A stretch of 36,609 bases of DNA, taken from assembly GCF_007845645.1 (NCBI RefSeq), contig NZ_VCQV01000043.1, positions 1 to 36,609 of the forward strand. The letters are read 5' to 3'. Every line of letters starts with the position of its first letter. The first letter of the stretch is position 1. Both the position numbers and the translations under genes were made by a program. This DNA comes from Leekyejoonella antrihumi (lineage in GTDB: Bacteria > Actinomycetota > Actinomycetes > Actinomycetales > Dermatophilaceae). Positions 22,771 to 31,699 of the stretch are shown here, piece after piece. The notes beneath the pieces are model-generated. The model had not been told where the DNA came from and did not search any database. It was given only the letters and a program-made list of their open reading frames with translations.

Positions 22771-24180
22771 TCAGTGGTAGAGCCGGTCCAGGAGGGTCGA
22801 GTAACGATGGCGGAGCTCCTGGCCTGCGTTACCGGCCGGCACATCGTGGGCCGCACCGAGCGTGGTCGTCCAGGGCGGCGGCTCCTCCCGGCCGCTCAGC
22901 GCCCATGCCGCCTGACGCGCGGCTCCACGGGCGACGTACTCCCCCGGCACGGGGACGACCACGGGCACGCCGAAGACGACCGGGGCGACCTCCTGCACCG
23001 CCCGGGAGGCCGCCGCGCCACCGATCAGCAGCACGCGGTCGGCTCGGATCCCCTGCCGGCGCAACGAGTCCACGCCGGCGGCAAGGTTGCAGAGCATGCC
23101 TTCGACGTGCGCCCGAGCCAGGTTCTGCGGTGTCGCATTGAGGCGGGTCAGGCCTCCCAGGGTCCCGGTCGAGTCCGGCAGGTTCGGCGTGCGCTCGCCG
23201 TCGAGGTAGGGCAGCAGGGACAGACCGCCGGCCCCCACCTCTGCCTCGAGTGCGAGCTGGTCGAACTGGGCGAGGTCACAGCCGATCATGGCGGCTCCAG
23301 CACTCAGCACCCGTGCCGCATTCAGCGTGCACATCAACGGCAGATGACCGCCGGTTGCACTCGCGAAGCCGGCGATCTCGCCGCTTCGGTCTCCGACGGG
23401 CGAGTCATGCTCGGCGAACACCGTGCCGCTGGTCCCCAACGACACGACGACGTCACCCGGTTGAAGGCACAGCCCGAGCGCGGCACCCATGTTGTCGCCG
23501 GTGCCGGCGGCGACCAGGAGTCCGTCACTGGTCCGTCCGGCGGCCTCGGCGGGCGCGAGGACCCGTGGGACGGCAAGATCCGTTCCGGCCGCCCGCCGCA
23601 CCAGATCCGGCACGTAGTCACCCGTCACCGCGGACCAGTAGCCGGTGCCCGATGCATCACCGCGATCGGTCGTCCAGCCGGTGAACCCGTCGCCCGTCCG
23701 GAGGATCCGGCCGGTCAACCAGTCATGCGGCAGGACGACCCGCGCCGTTCGGGCGAGGTTCTCCGGCTCGTGCCGCGCAAGCCAGCGCAGCTTGCTGACG
23801 GTGAAGCTCGCGACCGGGACCACATCCACCGCGTCGACCCATGCCTGGTCACCGCCGAGCTCTTGGACAAGGTCTGCCGCGTCCGACGCAGATCGAACGT
23901 CGTTCCACAGGAGCGCATCACGCACCAGACCGTCGTTCTCGTCCAGGGTGACCATGCCGTGCTGCTGGCCGGCAACCGCGATGGCGCTGACACCGTCCAA
24001 CAGCCGCCCGGCAGTCGCCTCCGCAAAGGCATCCCACCAGTGCCGGGCGGAGACCTCCGTGCCGTCCGGATGGGCGGCTCGGCCGACCCGGACAATCTCT
24101 CCGGTCCGGGCGTCGCAGACGACGACCTTGCATGACTGTGTGGAGGAGTCGACTCCGGCGACCAGCTGACGTTGCACCAT
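22771..24180 (-). CDS. xylB: Xylulokinase
   Basis: FGGY-family sugar kinase; phosphorylates D-xylulose to xylulose-5-phosphate for the pentose phosphate pathway; 469 aa. N-terminal ATPase block VAGVDSSTQSCKVVV; substrate region VAGQQHGMV and LLWNDVRS; catalytic Asp probably in GTGDNMGAALG; second ATP motif GDVVVSLGTSGTVFAEH; and the FGGY C-terminal region LPYLDGERTPNLPDSTGTLGGL followed by LIGGAAASRAVQEVAPVVFGVPV. GGAG lies about 6 bases before the ATG. It follows the polyol dehydrogenase by 75 bases, in the same direction, so it is the last gene of the polyol operon. Confidence 0.94.
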   Translation of the reverse strand: MVQRQLVAGVDSSTQSCKVVVCDARTGEIVRVGRAAHPDGTEVSARHWWDAFAEATAGRLLDGVSAIAVAGQQHGMVTLDENDGLVRDALLWNDVRSASDAADLVQELGGDQAWVDAVDVVPVASFTVSKLRWLARHEPENLARTARVVLPHDWLTGRILRTGDGFTGWTTDRGDASGTGYWSAVTGDYVPDLVRRAAGTDLAVPRVLAPAEAAGRTSDGLLVAAGTGDNMGAALGLCLQPGDVVVSLGTSGTVFAEHDSPVGDRSGEIAGFASATGGHLPLMCTLNAARVLSAGAAMIGCDLAQFDQLALEAEVGAGGLSLLPYLDGERTPNLPDSTGTLGGLTRLNATPQNLARAHVEGMLCNLAAGVDSLRRQGIRADRVLLIGGAAASRAVQEVAPVVFGVPVVVPVPGEYVARGAARQAAWALSGREEPPPWTTTLGAAHDVPAGNAGQELRHRYSTLLDRLYH

Positions 24181-24255
24181 GAGGATCTCCGGTTCGAGGG
24201 CTCGGGGACACCAAGAGGTTAGCGTCTCACGCGGTGGGGCCGGCCGACCTGGGAC

Positions 24256-25749
24256 CTAGTGCTCACCGGCCACGAGTGTCTCGAGCGTGGCGCGGGCACC
24301 CTCCTGATGCAGCGACTCCAGGGACTGCCGGTATGGCGTAGTGAACGCCGCCGCCTGCACGAGCGAGCCGAACAGGGTGGGGTCTCGAAGGAAGGCCAAC
24401 GGGTCCTCCCCCTGTCGGGCGGCGGCGGCCATGACCTGCTCCTTGCGATGGTCCACCACCTCGATCGGCTCCCCCTGCTCGTCGACGCCCTCCGCATACC
24501 GCGCCCACGAGGCGACCACCAGCGCCGATCGGCGCAGCCGACCGCCATCTCGCAGGTTGTCCTCGATCACCGGGACCAGCCACTTCGGGATGCGGTCCGA
24601 GCTCTCCAGGCACAGCCGCGCGAGGTGGTCCCTGATCTCGGGGTTGGCGAATCGCTGAATGAGGGTCGTGCAGTAGTCGTCGAGATCGACCCCGGGCACC
24701 TCGGGAAGGGTCGGCATACCCTCCTCGTGCATGTAGCCGAGCAGGAAGTCCACGAACAACGGGTCCTGGCAGACCTCGTGCGCGTAGCGGTAGCCGGCGA
24801 GATAGCCCAGGTAGCACAGCGCCTGGTGGCTGCTGTTGAGCAGGCGCAGCTTCATCAGCTCGTACGGGACCACATCGTCGGTGATCTGCACCCCTACGTC
24901 CTCGAACGACGGTCGGCCCAGGGCGAATTCGTCCTGGAGAACCCATTGGGTGAAGGGCTCGGTGACGACGGGCCAGCCGTCCCGCAGACCGAGGTCACGG
25001 GTGAGATGCTCGATGTCGTCCTGGGTGGTCACCGGAGTGATGCGGTCGACCATGCAGTTCGGGAAGTGGACATTGCCGTCCATCCAGTCCGCCAGCTCGG
25101 GGTCTTTCAACCTCGCGAATGCCGTCATCATCTTGCGGGCGACGTCGCCGTTGCCCGGCAGGTTGTCGCACGACATCACGGTGAAGGGCGCGGTGCCCGA
25201 CTCTCGCCGCCGGCGCAGGGCCTCGATGATGAAACCGAAGGCCGTGGAGGGCACAGCGCCATCGGTCAGGTCGGCCTGGATGGACGGATGTGTCCCGTCG
25301 AAATCACCGGTCGCCTGGTTGACGAGGTAGCCGCCCTCGGTGATGGTGAGGGAGACGATCCGCGTGGCCGGGTCCGTCATCCGTGCGAGAACGGCCTCGG
25401 GGTCGTCCGGGGCCAGCAGCATCCCGATGATCGACCCGATGACGCGAGCGTCACGCCGGCCGTCGGGATGCTTGACCACCACGGTGTAGAGACCGTCCTG
25501 AGCGTTCAACGTCTCGACGATGCGCCGATCCTTCGGCAGCACACCGATGCCGATGATGCCGAAGTCCTGCGCCTCACCGAGGCCCATCAGGGTGTCCAGA
25601 TACACCGCCTGATGGGCTCGATGAAAACCGCCGACCCCGAAGTGCACGATCCCCGGGGTGACCGCGCTCCGGTCGTATGCCGGCCGCTCAACCCGCTCGT
25701 CCAGGTCACCAAGGGTGTGCTGGCTCAGGCCTACTGGCGCCCCACTCAC
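24256..25749 (-). CDS. Mannitol/arabitol 2-dehydrogenase, polyol long-chain family
   Basis: NAD-dependent polyol-specific long-chain dehydrogenase that oxidises a sugar alcohol to a ketose. 497 aa, the usual 490-500. The N-terminal Rossmann part starts GIVHFGVGGFHRAHQAVYLD, a family hallmark. The catalytic set is in KLRLLNSSHQALCYLG: Lys300, Asn305 and His308. The start is GTG 25749, overlapping the permease stop as GTGA; the frame is open back to 26484 but only because of the permease gene. Specificity (mannitol, arabitol, sorbitol) is not readable. The neighbouring xylulokinase favours D-arabitol to D-xylulose, with mannitol to fructose also possible. Confidence 0.93.
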   Translation of the reverse strand: MSGAPVGLSQHTLGDLDERVERPAYDRSAVTPGIVHFGVGGFHRAHQAVYLDTLMGLGEAQDFGIIGIGVLPKDRRIVETLNAQDGLYTVVVKHPDGRRDARVIGSIIGMLLAPDDPEAVLARMTDPATRIVSLTITEGGYLVNQATGDFDGTHPSIQADLTDGAVPSTAFGFIIEALRRRRESGTAPFTVMSCDNLPGNGDVARKMMTAFARLKDPELADWMDGNVHFPNCMVDRITPVTTQDDIEHLTRDLGLRDGWPVVTEPFTQWVLQDEFALGRPSFEDVGVQITDDVVPYELMKLRLLNSSHQALCYLGYLAGYRYAHEVCQDPLFVDFLLGYMHEEGMPTLPEVPGVDLDDYCTTLIQRFANPEIRDHLARLCLESSDRIPKWLVPVIEDNLRDGGRLRRSALVVASWARYAEGVDEQGEPIEVVDHRKEQVMAAAARQGEDPLAFLRDPTLFGSLVQAAAFTTPYRQSLESLHQEGARATLETLVAGEH

Positions 25750-26621
25750 TTGACTGCTCCCATCGACAGGCCCTGCACCAACTTGTCCTGAGCCGCGAAT
25801 CCGGCGAACAGCACCGGCAAGGACACCACCAGCGAGGCGGCGCACACCTTGGCAAGGAACAGCCCCTGACTGGTCACGAACCCGGTCAGGTAGACCGGCG
25901 CGGTCTCGGCCCGGGTGCCGGTGAGCACTCGGGCGAACAGCAACTCGTTCCAGCTGAAGATGAAGCAGATCAGCCCGGCGCTGGCGATGCCCGGTGTCAC
26001 GACGGGCGCGACGATCGACCTCAGGGTGCGAACCAACCCGGCCCCATCGACCTGCGCCGCCTCGAGCATCTCTATCGGGACCTCGGAAAGGAAGCTGCGC
26101 AGCATCCATACGGCAATCGGCAGGTTCATCGAAGTGTAGAGAATGATCAGCAGCCAGATGTTGTCGAGGAAGTGCACCTTGGTCGCAAACAGGTAGACCG
26201 GCAGCAGACCGGCGACGACGGGCAGGAACTTGGTCGACAGGAAGAAGAACATCACGTCCGACCAGCGCTTCACCGGACGGATCGAGAGGGCGTAGGCCGC
26301 CGGGAACGCCAGCAGGAGCACCAGCGCCGTGGAGACCACGCTTGCCGTCAGGGAGTTCAACAATGGCGGCCAGGGCCCGGAGTCGAAGAACGACCGATAG
26401 CCCTCCAGGCTCAACGACGCGCCGAACTTCGGCGGGTTGGCTGCGGCATCCGTCTCGGAGTGGAACGACGTCAGGACCATCCACAGCACCGGAAGCACGA
26501 ACAGCACGCTGATGATCCAGGCCAGCCCGGTCAACAGCACACCCTTGTTCTTGCGCTTGCCGGGCTCACGCTCGACGACGTTGCTCGGCGCCTCTTCGGC
26601 GACCTTGTCGACGGTGGTCAT
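25746..26621 (-). CDS. ABC sugar/polyol transporter permease, MalG-like
   Basis: Inner-membrane permease with six predicted segments; 291 aa. The EAA loop that contacts the ATPase is EVPIEMLEAAQVDGAGLVRTLRSIVAPVVTPGIA, matching EAAxxDGA plus a trailing gly/pro. N-terminal 30 residues are cytoplasmic, followed by the first membrane segment GVLLTGLAWIISVLFVLPVLWMVL. Its ATG overlaps the upstream permease by 4 bases and its stop overlaps the dehydrogenase start. No ATPase gene is in the operon, so a shared multi-sugar ATPase (MsiK-like) elsewhere is likely; this is known for actinobacteria of this class. Confidence 0.93.
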   Translation of the reverse strand: MTTVDKVAEEAPSNVVEREPGKRKNKGVLLTGLAWIISVLFVLPVLWMVLTSFHSETDAAANPPKFGASLSLEGYRSFFDSGPWPPLLNSLTASVVSTALVLLLAFPAAYALSIRPVKRWSDVMFFFLSTKFLPVVAGLLPVYLFATKVHFLDNIWLLIILYTSMNLPIAVWMLRSFLSEVPIEMLEAAQVDGAGLVRTLRSIVAPVVTPGIASAGLICFIFSWNELLFARVLTGTRAETAPVYLTGFVTSQGLFLAKVCAASLVVSLPVLFAGFAAQDKLVQGLSMGAVK

Positions 26622-27535
26622 GATGTCGTCTCCTCACTGAACAGGCTCAGCACCGTGCGAAGCGCGAACGTCGCGATGATGATCGTGCCGATCACGACGA
26701 TCACGCCGGCAGCGGACGCCTCGCCGTAGTCGTGTGCCTGGTAGAACGTCTCGTAGATGAAGTAGGGCAGGTTGGCCGAACCCAGTCCTCCCGAGGTGAT
26801 GGTGAAGACCGCATCGAAGTTCTGCACCACATAGATGGCGCCCAGCAGCCCGGACAGCTCGATGTATGGGCGCAGGTGCGGCAGCGTCATATTGGTGAAG
26901 ATCTGCCACGGTGAGGCGCCGTCGATGCGAGCCGCCTCAACGACGTCCAACGGCCGGCTCTGCAGCCCCGCCAGCAGGATCAGCATCATGAACGGGGTCC
27001 ACTGCCAGACCAGCGACACGACGATCGCGGTGACCGGGTTGTTGGAGATCCAGTCCGGCTGGGCCGCACCGTCCCCGAAGAACAGTTTCAGCAGCCCGTT
27101 GAGGAGTCCGTAGTCGGGGTTGAACAGCGCGTGCTTCCACATCAGGGCTGCGGCAACGGGAACGATGAGGAACGGTGTGATCATCAGCGTTCGGGCAAAA
27201 CCTCGACCGCGGAACTTCCGGTCGAGCAGCATCGCAATGATCAGACCGAGCACCAGGCTCACCACGACCACTGCGACGGTCAGCATGATGGTGACGATGA
27301 TCGCTTCACGCGCGTTGACGTCCGTCAGCACGCTCTTGAAGTTGGCGAAGCCCGCGAACCCCTTGTCGTCGGGATAGTAGGCGTTCCAGTGCATGAACGA
27401 GATGCCGATGGTCACCAGGAACGGCAGCTGCGTGACGATGATCATGAAGACCAGGGCCGGGAGCAACGGCATCCGCCGCGCCCAGGCGCCCGCCTTTTCC
27501 ATTGCCGAGTTCCGCTCGGCAGCAACGGCGCTCAC
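26618..27535 (-). CDS. ABC sugar/polyol transporter permease, MalF-like
   Basis: First permease of the importer, 305 aa. Six membrane segments, with the first at about residues 22-44 (LLPALVFMIIVTQLPFLVTIGISFM). The EAA loop is VVEAARIDGASPWQIFTNMTLPHLRP, the standard form for CUT1-family permeases. The C-terminal half includes NFDAVFTITSGGLGSANLPYFIYETFY, typical for MalF-type subunits. The start overlaps the SBP stop by ATGA. No transport ATPase is nearby. Confidence 0.94.
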   Translation of the reverse strand: MSAVAAERNSAMEKAGAWARRMPLLPALVFMIIVTQLPFLVTIGISFMHWNAYYPDDKGFAGFANFKSVLTDVNAREAIIVTIMLTVAVVVVSLVLGLIIAMLLDRKFRGRGFARTLMITPFLIVPVAAALMWKHALFNPDYGLLNGLLKLFFGDGAAQPDWISNNPVTAIVVSLVWQWTPFMMLILLAGLQSRPLDVVEAARIDGASPWQIFTNMTLPHLRPYIELSGLLGAIYVVQNFDAVFTITSGGLGSANLPYFIYETFYQAHDYGEASAAGVIVVIGTIIIATFALRTVLSLFSEETTS

Positions 27536-28893
27536 TTCTTCTCCCGTTCCTTGTACTGGTCACCCACGTCTTGAGCGATCTGCTGTCCCTTCGTGAGGGC
27601 GCTGTCGACGCTCTCCTTCCCCGCGATCGCCGAGCTGATGTCCTGGCTGATCTGGGTGCCGATGCTGGTGAACTCCGGGATGTCCACGAACTGGATGCCG
27701 GGCGCGGGCCGCGGCTGCACACCGGGGTTCTGCGGGTTGGCCGAGCTGATGGCCTTCAGGGTCGGCTGCGCGAAGGCCTTGGCCGCCGCGACGTACTTCG
27801 GGTTGGAGTAGAGGGACTTGCGGTAGCCGGCCGGCACTCGGGTCCAGCCGAGCTTGTTGCCCACCAGGTCCTCATACTTCTTGCTGCTCGCCCAGGAGAT
27901 GAACTTCCACGCGGCGTCCTTCTTGGTGCTGGCCTGCTCGATCGACCAGGCCCAGCTGTAGAGCCAGCCGGAGTTCTTGGTCTTGACGACCGGCGCCGGG
28001 GCATAGCCGATCTTGCCCTTCACCGGCGAGCCCGTCGCCTCCAACGATCCGGCGGCCGATGTCGCGTCGTACCACATGGCGACATTGCCCTGGGTCAGGT
28101 TGTTCAGGCACTCGGTGAAACCGGCCTGCGGCGCTCCACGCTCGCCATACTTGCGCACCAGGTTCACGTAGAAGTTCACCGCCTGCTTGAACGGCGCCGC
28201 GGTGAGCTGTGCGTTCCAGTCCTTGTCGAACCAGGTGCCGCCGAAGGTGTTGATGACGGTGTCCAGCGGGGCGAACAGCTGACCCCAGCCGGGCTGCCCG
28301 CGTAGGCAGATCCCCGCCATCCCCGGTTTGGCCCCGTTGACCTTGGCCGCCAGCTGCGCCACCTGCTGCCAGGTGGGGTGGGCCGGCATCGTCAGGCCCT
28401 TTTCCTTGAACACATCCTTGCGGTACATCAAGAAGGAGGACTCGCCGTAGAACGGCTCCCCGTAGACCTTTCCGTTCGCGCTCAGCGCGGTCTGCATCGG
28501 CTTGAGGATGTCTTGCTGGTCGAACCCGGGGTCCTTGGCCAGGTAGGAGTCCAGCGGTGCGATCCACTTGCTCTTGGCGTAGATCGGAATCTCGAAGTTC
28601 GACAGGGTGGCCAGGTCGTACTGCCCCGCCTGGCTGGAGAACTCCTGACTTGCCTTGTCCCGCAGGTCATCCTCCGGCAGCACGGTGAACTGCACCTTGA
28701 TGCCCGTCTCCTTGGTGAAGTACGGCGCCAGGGTCCGCAGATCGATCATCTGCGGGTTGTTCACCATCAGGACGTTGATGGAGTCCTGCCCGCCGCCGCT
28801 GAGGCCACCGCCCCAGCCGGCGCAGGCGGTCAACGACCCCACGACCATGCCGGCGGCGCCCAGGGTCGCTACTGCTCTCGTTCGTGTTCGCAT
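27532..28893 (-). CDS. Polyol/sugar-binding lipoprotein of ABC importer
   Basis: Extracellular solute-binding protein of the CUT1 class, 453 aa. The signal peptide is RTRTRAVATLGAAGMVVG followed by the lipobox L21-T-A-C24, so it should be lipid-anchored outside the membrane. A Gly/Ser linker AGWGGGLSGGG precedes the mature binding lobe starting INVLMVNNPQMIDLRTLAPYFTKETG. The W-rich ligand cleft regions (GWLYSWAWSIEQAS and others) fit polyol-binding proteins. The ATG at 28893 has GAAGGGAAGG before it; the frame's 27-codon extension to 28974 includes the operator region and is not used. First gene of the operon, so it is directly controlled by the shared divergent region. Confidence 0.94.
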   Translation of the reverse strand: MRTRTRAVATLGAAGMVVGSLTACAGWGGGLSGGGQDSINVLMVNNPQMIDLRTLAPYFTKETGIKVQFTVLPEDDLRDKASQEFSSQAGQYDLATLSNFEIPIYAKSKWIAPLDSYLAKDPGFDQQDILKPMQTALSANGKVYGEPFYGESSFLMYRKDVFKEKGLTMPAHPTWQQVAQLAAKVNGAKPGMAGICLRGQPGWGQLFAPLDTVINTFGGTWFDKDWNAQLTAAPFKQAVNFYVNLVRKYGERGAPQAGFTECLNNLTQGNVAMWYDATSAAGSLEATGSPVKGKIGYAPAPVVKTKNSGWLYSWAWSIEQASTKKDAAWKFISWASSKKYEDLVGNKLGWTRVPAGYRKSLYSNPKYVAAAKAFAQPTLKAISSANPQNPGVQPRPAPGIQFVDIPEFTSIGTQISQDISSAIAGKESVDSALTKGQQIAQDVGDQYKEREKK

Positions 28894-28950
28894 GGACCTT
28901 CCCTTCGATACGGGCTCGCGAGCTCGCCTGCTCAGGACAGGCTCCCCGTC

Positions 28951-29002
28951 GCTCATTTGAGCGGTCTGCTGCACATATGAGTAGAGTGTTGCACATCACA
29001 TC
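28951..29002. promoter_or_regulatory. Three phased operator-like repeats between polyol operon and its regulator
   Basis: GCTCATTTGAGC (28951), a perfect palindrome, is followed by GCACATATGAGT (28971) and GCACATCACATC (28991). The start points are exactly 20 bp apart. The first two match at 9 of 12 positions; the second and third share GCACAT. Two helical turns spacing fits a multimeric repressor. SorC-type regulators bind such divergent regions as tetramers. The element sits between the SBP start and the regulator start and can control both. Confidence 0.6.
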
Positions 29003-29046
29003 CACTCACGGGTGGTTTAACGTCGACTCACCGAAGGAGGCGAATG

Positions 29047-30003
29047 ATGCCGAACGATGTGGATGATGTGGCAGCGCAACGGGCCATGATGATGACGGCC
29101 GTGCGCCGCTTCTACCTTGCCGACGAGTCGAAGGTGAAGATCGCGGCGGATCTGGGGGTCAGCCGGTTCAAGGTGGCCCGGCTGCTCGAGCAGGCCCGGG
29201 CGACGGGTGTCGTGCGCATCGAGATCGTCGGAGAGGAGGGCGTCGACCCGGCGCTGTCCGAACAGCTGCGTAACGCCCTCGGGCTGCGCAATGCGATCGT
29301 GCTCAGTCCGGCGACCGGACGGTCCGCGACCGAGCTGCGTGAGGCGATCGGGCGACTCGCCGCCCAGGACCTGGCCCGCCGCCTGACGACGAATGACGTG
29401 CTGGGACTGCCTTGGTCTCGGACGGTCGCCTGTATGGTCGCGGCTCTCCAATCGTTACCGAAGATTCCGGTCGTGCAGCTCAGCGGTGCGCTCAACCTGA
29501 CCGGGGTCGACTCCACGCCGGTGGACGTGGTGCGTGACGCCACCCGCGTCAGCGGTGGCGCTGCCCACCTGTTCTACGCCCCGCTCGTGGCCGCAGACAC
29601 CGACAGCGCGTCGATGCTGCGCCGTCAGCCCGGCGTAGCCGCAGCGTTCTCCCACGTCCCCGAGGTCACCGTGGCCGTGGTCGGTGTCGGTCAGTGGCAG
29701 CCGGGCGAGTCCACCATCTTCGATCTGGCAGATGCGGACGAGCAGTGCGCCCTGAGTGCCGCCGGTGCCATCGGCGAGATCTCGGGAGGCTTCATCGACG
29801 CCGACGGCGCGCCGGTGACCAGCCAGCTGACCGGGCGAATCATCTCGATCAACGTCCCCCAGCTCGCCGCGATACCAGAGGTGATCGGCCTGGTCACCGG
29901 TGCATCTCGGCACTTCGTCGTCGCGGCGGCGGTGCGCGCCGGCCTGATCAACAGCCTCGTGACCGACACGAGCCTGGCGAAAGCCCTCCTCGCTGCCTAC
30001 TGA
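29047..30003 (+). CDS. SorC-family sugar-binding transcriptional regulator
   Basis: DNA-binding sugar-phosphate-responsive regulator, 318 aa. N-terminal HTH at about residues 30-50 (KVKIAADLGVSRFKVARLLEQARATGVVRIEI), then the SorC/DeoR-like sugar-binding domain: LGWPRS-type loop represented by DVLGLPWSRTVACMV, PVVQLSGAL, and AAGAIGEISGGFIDADGAPV. Two ATG codons are adjacent (29044 and 29047). AAGGAGG at 29034-29040 is spaced 6 bases from 29047 and 3 from 29044, so the second is preferred. It is divergent from the polyol operon across a 150-bp control region and is the obvious regulator of it. The effector is probably a phosphorylated pentulose or a polyol. Confidence 0.93.
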   Translation: MPNDVDDVAAQRAMMMTAVRRFYLADESKVKIAADLGVSRFKVARLLEQARATGVVRIEIVGEEGVDPALSEQLRNALGLRNAIVLSPATGRSATELREAIGRLAAQDLARRLTTNDVLGLPWSRTVACMVAALQSLPKIPVVQLSGALNLTGVDSTPVDVVRDATRVSGGAAHLFYAPLVAADTDSASMLRRQPGVAAAFSHVPEVTVAVVGVGQWQPGESTIFDLADADEQCALSAAGAIGEISGGFIDADGAPVTSQLTGRIISINVPQLAAIPEVIGLVTGASRHFVVAAAVRAGLINSLVTDTSLAKALLAAY

Positions 30004-30017
30004 GCAACCGTGGGATA

Positions 30018-30023
30018 TAGGGT
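30018..30023 (+). promoter_or_regulatory. Candidate -10 of leaderless lpdA promoter
   Basis: TAGGGT ends 7 bases before the GTG at 30031. No Shine-Dalgarno lies in the seven bases. This is the same geometry as the argC promoter. Confidence 0.5.
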
Positions 30024-30030
30024 TGGGCCC

Positions 30031-31431
30031 GTGGCAAATCACTTTGACGTCGTTGTCCTGGGAGCCGGCCCCGGTGGCTATGTTGCGGCCATCCGCGCCA
30101 GCCAGCTTGGTCTGAAGACCGCTGTCATCGAGGAGAAGTACTGGGGCGGTGTGTGTCTCAACGTCGGCTGCATCCCGTCGAAGGCGTTGCTGCGCAACGC
30201 CGAACTCTCGCACATCCTGACGCACGAGAAGGACAAGTTCGGCATCCAGGGCGATGCCACCATGGACTACGGCGTCACCCACAAGCGCAGCCGACAGGTC
30301 TCCGATGGCATCGTCAAGGGTGTCCACTTCCTGATGAAGAAGAACAAGATCACCGAGATCAACGGCTGGGGCACCCTCACGGACGCCAAGACCGTCGAGG
30401 TGAAGAACGGCAACGGCGAGTCCCAGACCGTCACCTGCGACCACCTCATCCTCGCCACCGGTGCGACGACCCGCCTGGTGCCCGGCACGTCGTTGTCCGA
30501 GCGGGTCGTGACGTATGAGGAGCAGATCCTCGACAGCGAGCTGCCCGGCTCCGTCGTGATTGCCGGATCGGGCGCCATTGGTGTCGAGTTCGCCTACGTG
30601 ATGAAGAACTTTGGTGTCGATGTCACCATCATCGAGTTTCTGGACCGGATGGTCCCCACGGAGGATCCGGAGATCTCCAAGGAACTGCTGAAGCAGTACA
30701 AGAAGCTCGGCGTGAAGGTGATGCTCTCCACCAAGGTCGAGTCCATCGACGACTCCGGTGACAAGGTCAAGGTGACCGTCTCCCCCGCCGCAGGTGGCGA
30801 CCGCCAGGTCGTCGAGACCGACAAGGTGCTGCAGGCGATCGGGTTCGCTCCCCGCACGGAGGGTTTCGGCCTGGAGGCTGCCGGCGTCTCGCTCACCGAG
30901 CGTGGCGCGATCGCCATCGATGGGCGCGGTCGCACCAACGTCGACGGTGTCTACGCAATCGGTGACTGCACCGGCAAGCTGATGCTCGCGCATACGGCCG
31001 AGGCCATGGGAATCGTCGCCGCGGAAACTATCGCGGACGTGGAGACCATGGAGGTCAACTACGACATGATCCCGCGGGCGACCTACTGCCAGCCGCAGAT
31101 TGCCTCGTTCGGCTACACCGAGGAGCAGGCCAAGGAGAAGGGCTACGACGTCAAGGTCGCCAAGTTCCCCTTCTCGGCCAACGGCAAGGCGCAGGGTCTG
31201 GGCGAGGCGGTCGGCTTCGTCAAGATCATCGCCGACTCGAAGTACAACGAGATCATCGGCGCCCACCTGATCGGCCCGGACGTCACCGAGCTGCTGCCCG
31301 TGCTGAACCTCGCTCAGCAGTGGGACCTGACCGCTGACGAGGTCTCTCGCAACATCTTCGCCCACCCGACTCTGGGTGAGTCGGTCAAGGAAGCCATTCA
31401 CGGCATCGCCGGGCACATGATCAACCTCTGA
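30031..31431 (+). CDS. lpdA: Dihydrolipoyl dehydrogenase
   Basis: FAD flavoprotein disulfide reductase, E3 of 2-oxoacid dehydrogenase complexes; oxidises dihydrolipoamide with NAD. 466 aa. FAD loop GAGPGG at 11-16; redox-active disulfide in [16 protein letters not shown] (Cys42, Cys47); NAD loop [11 protein letters not shown]; and the C-terminal catalytic pair in HPTLGE (His445, Glu450). [19 protein letters not shown] fits the second FAD motif. The GTG at 30031 gives [13 protein letters not shown]; the frame's extension to 30010 is not supported by a ribosome site. It is 27 bases after the regulator gene but has its own likely leaderless promoter, so is probably an independent transcript. No E1/E2 subunit is nearby. 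Confidence 0.96.
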   Translation: MANHFDVVVLGAGPGGYVAAIRASQLGLKTAVIEEKYWGGVCLNVGCIPSKALLRNAELSHILTHEKDKFGIQGDATMDYGVTHKRSRQVSDGIVKGVHFLMKKNKITEINGWGTLTDAKTVEVKNGNGESQTVTCDHLILATGATTRLVPGTSLSERVVTYEEQILDSELPGSVVIAGSGAIGVEFAYVMKNFGVDVTIIEFLDRMVPTEDPEISKELLKQYKKLGVKVMLSTKVESIDDSGDKVKVTVSPAAGGDRQVVETDKVLQAIGFAPRTEGFGLEAAGVSLTERGAIAIDGRGRTNVDGVYAIGDCTGKLMLAHTAEAMGIVAAETIADVETMEVNYDMIPRATYCQPQIASFGYTEEQAKEKGYDVKVAKFPFSANGKAQGLGEAVGFVKIIADSKYNEIIGAHLIGPDVTELLPVLNLAQQWDLTADEVSRNIFAHPTLGESVKEAIHGIAGHMINL

Positions 31432-31447
31432 TCCGAACACGATTCAG

Positions 31448-31487
31448 CGTCCAGGGAGGGTTCACACCAGCGGGCCCTCCCTGGACG
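31448..31487 (+). terminator. Terminator-like hairpin after lpdA
   Basis: A 13-bp perfect stem (31448-31460 with 31475-31487) with a 14-base loop begins 17 bases after the lpdA stop. It lacks a T-run, as is common in high-GC actinobacteria where strong stems without U tracts are proposed to help termination. Confidence 0.65.
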
Positions 31488-31537
31488 TCTGTCCGGAGAG
31501 CATCCGCGCACCGGCAGTGGCAGGTTCTTCGGGCCGA

Positions 31538-31574
31538 GGAATAGCGGTGGCGCGCTGGGCCACAGCGCTATTCC
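31538..31574 (+). other. Second, longer hairpin downstream of lpdA
   Basis: GGAATAGCG (31538-31546) pairs with CGCTATTCC (31566-31574). Inside, GTGGC (31547-31551) pairs with GCCAC (31559-31563) after a two-base bulge, with a 7-base loop. The total is 14 bp. It is too far from lpdA to be its main terminator. It could end readthrough or be part of a small RNA. A further 6-bp stem TCCCCC/GGGGGA lies at 31640-31655. Confidence 0.5.
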
Positions 31575-31681
31575 GCTCTGCCCTTGGGTCGCGTCGCAGT
31601 GACCACGTGCCGCCACCTGACGGCGGGAAACGCAGCGCCTCCCCCATCTGGGGGATGTTGCAGCCCCATCACTCGAACATC

Positions 31682-31699
31682 ATTTCCCTTAAGAGAAGT
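31682..31699. promoter_or_regulatory. Near-palindrome upstream of the cassette, possible operator
   Basis: ATTTCCCTTAAGAGAAGT matches its own reverse complement at 14 of 18 positions. It ends 23 bases before the small ORF start. Operator function is inference from position and symmetry. Confidence 0.3.

Noticed and set aside
22729-22790. tRNA-like pieces: GGGTTCGAACC (T-arm type) near 22731 and AGTGGTAGAGCC (D-arm type) near 22765
   Set aside because: The arms are in the wrong order for a normal tRNA, no acceptor or anticodon stem can be drawn, and the D-arm-like stretch is the coding end of the xylulokinase gene (LYH).
24259-25791. Open frame of about 510 codons on the plus strand opposite the polyol dehydrogenase
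   Set aside because: Antisense shadow with biased Gly/Arg/Val/His composition and no domain.
29013-29018. TTGCAC (28990) with TGGTTT (29013) as promoter for the SorC regulator
   Set aside because: The -10 match is too weak and the spacing of 17-18 could be chance within the repeat array; not listed as a feature.
29455-31440. Open frame of about 660 codons on the minus strand opposite lpdA and the SorC regulator
   Set aside because: Shadow frame; no recognisable motif, and both opposite genes are fully supported.
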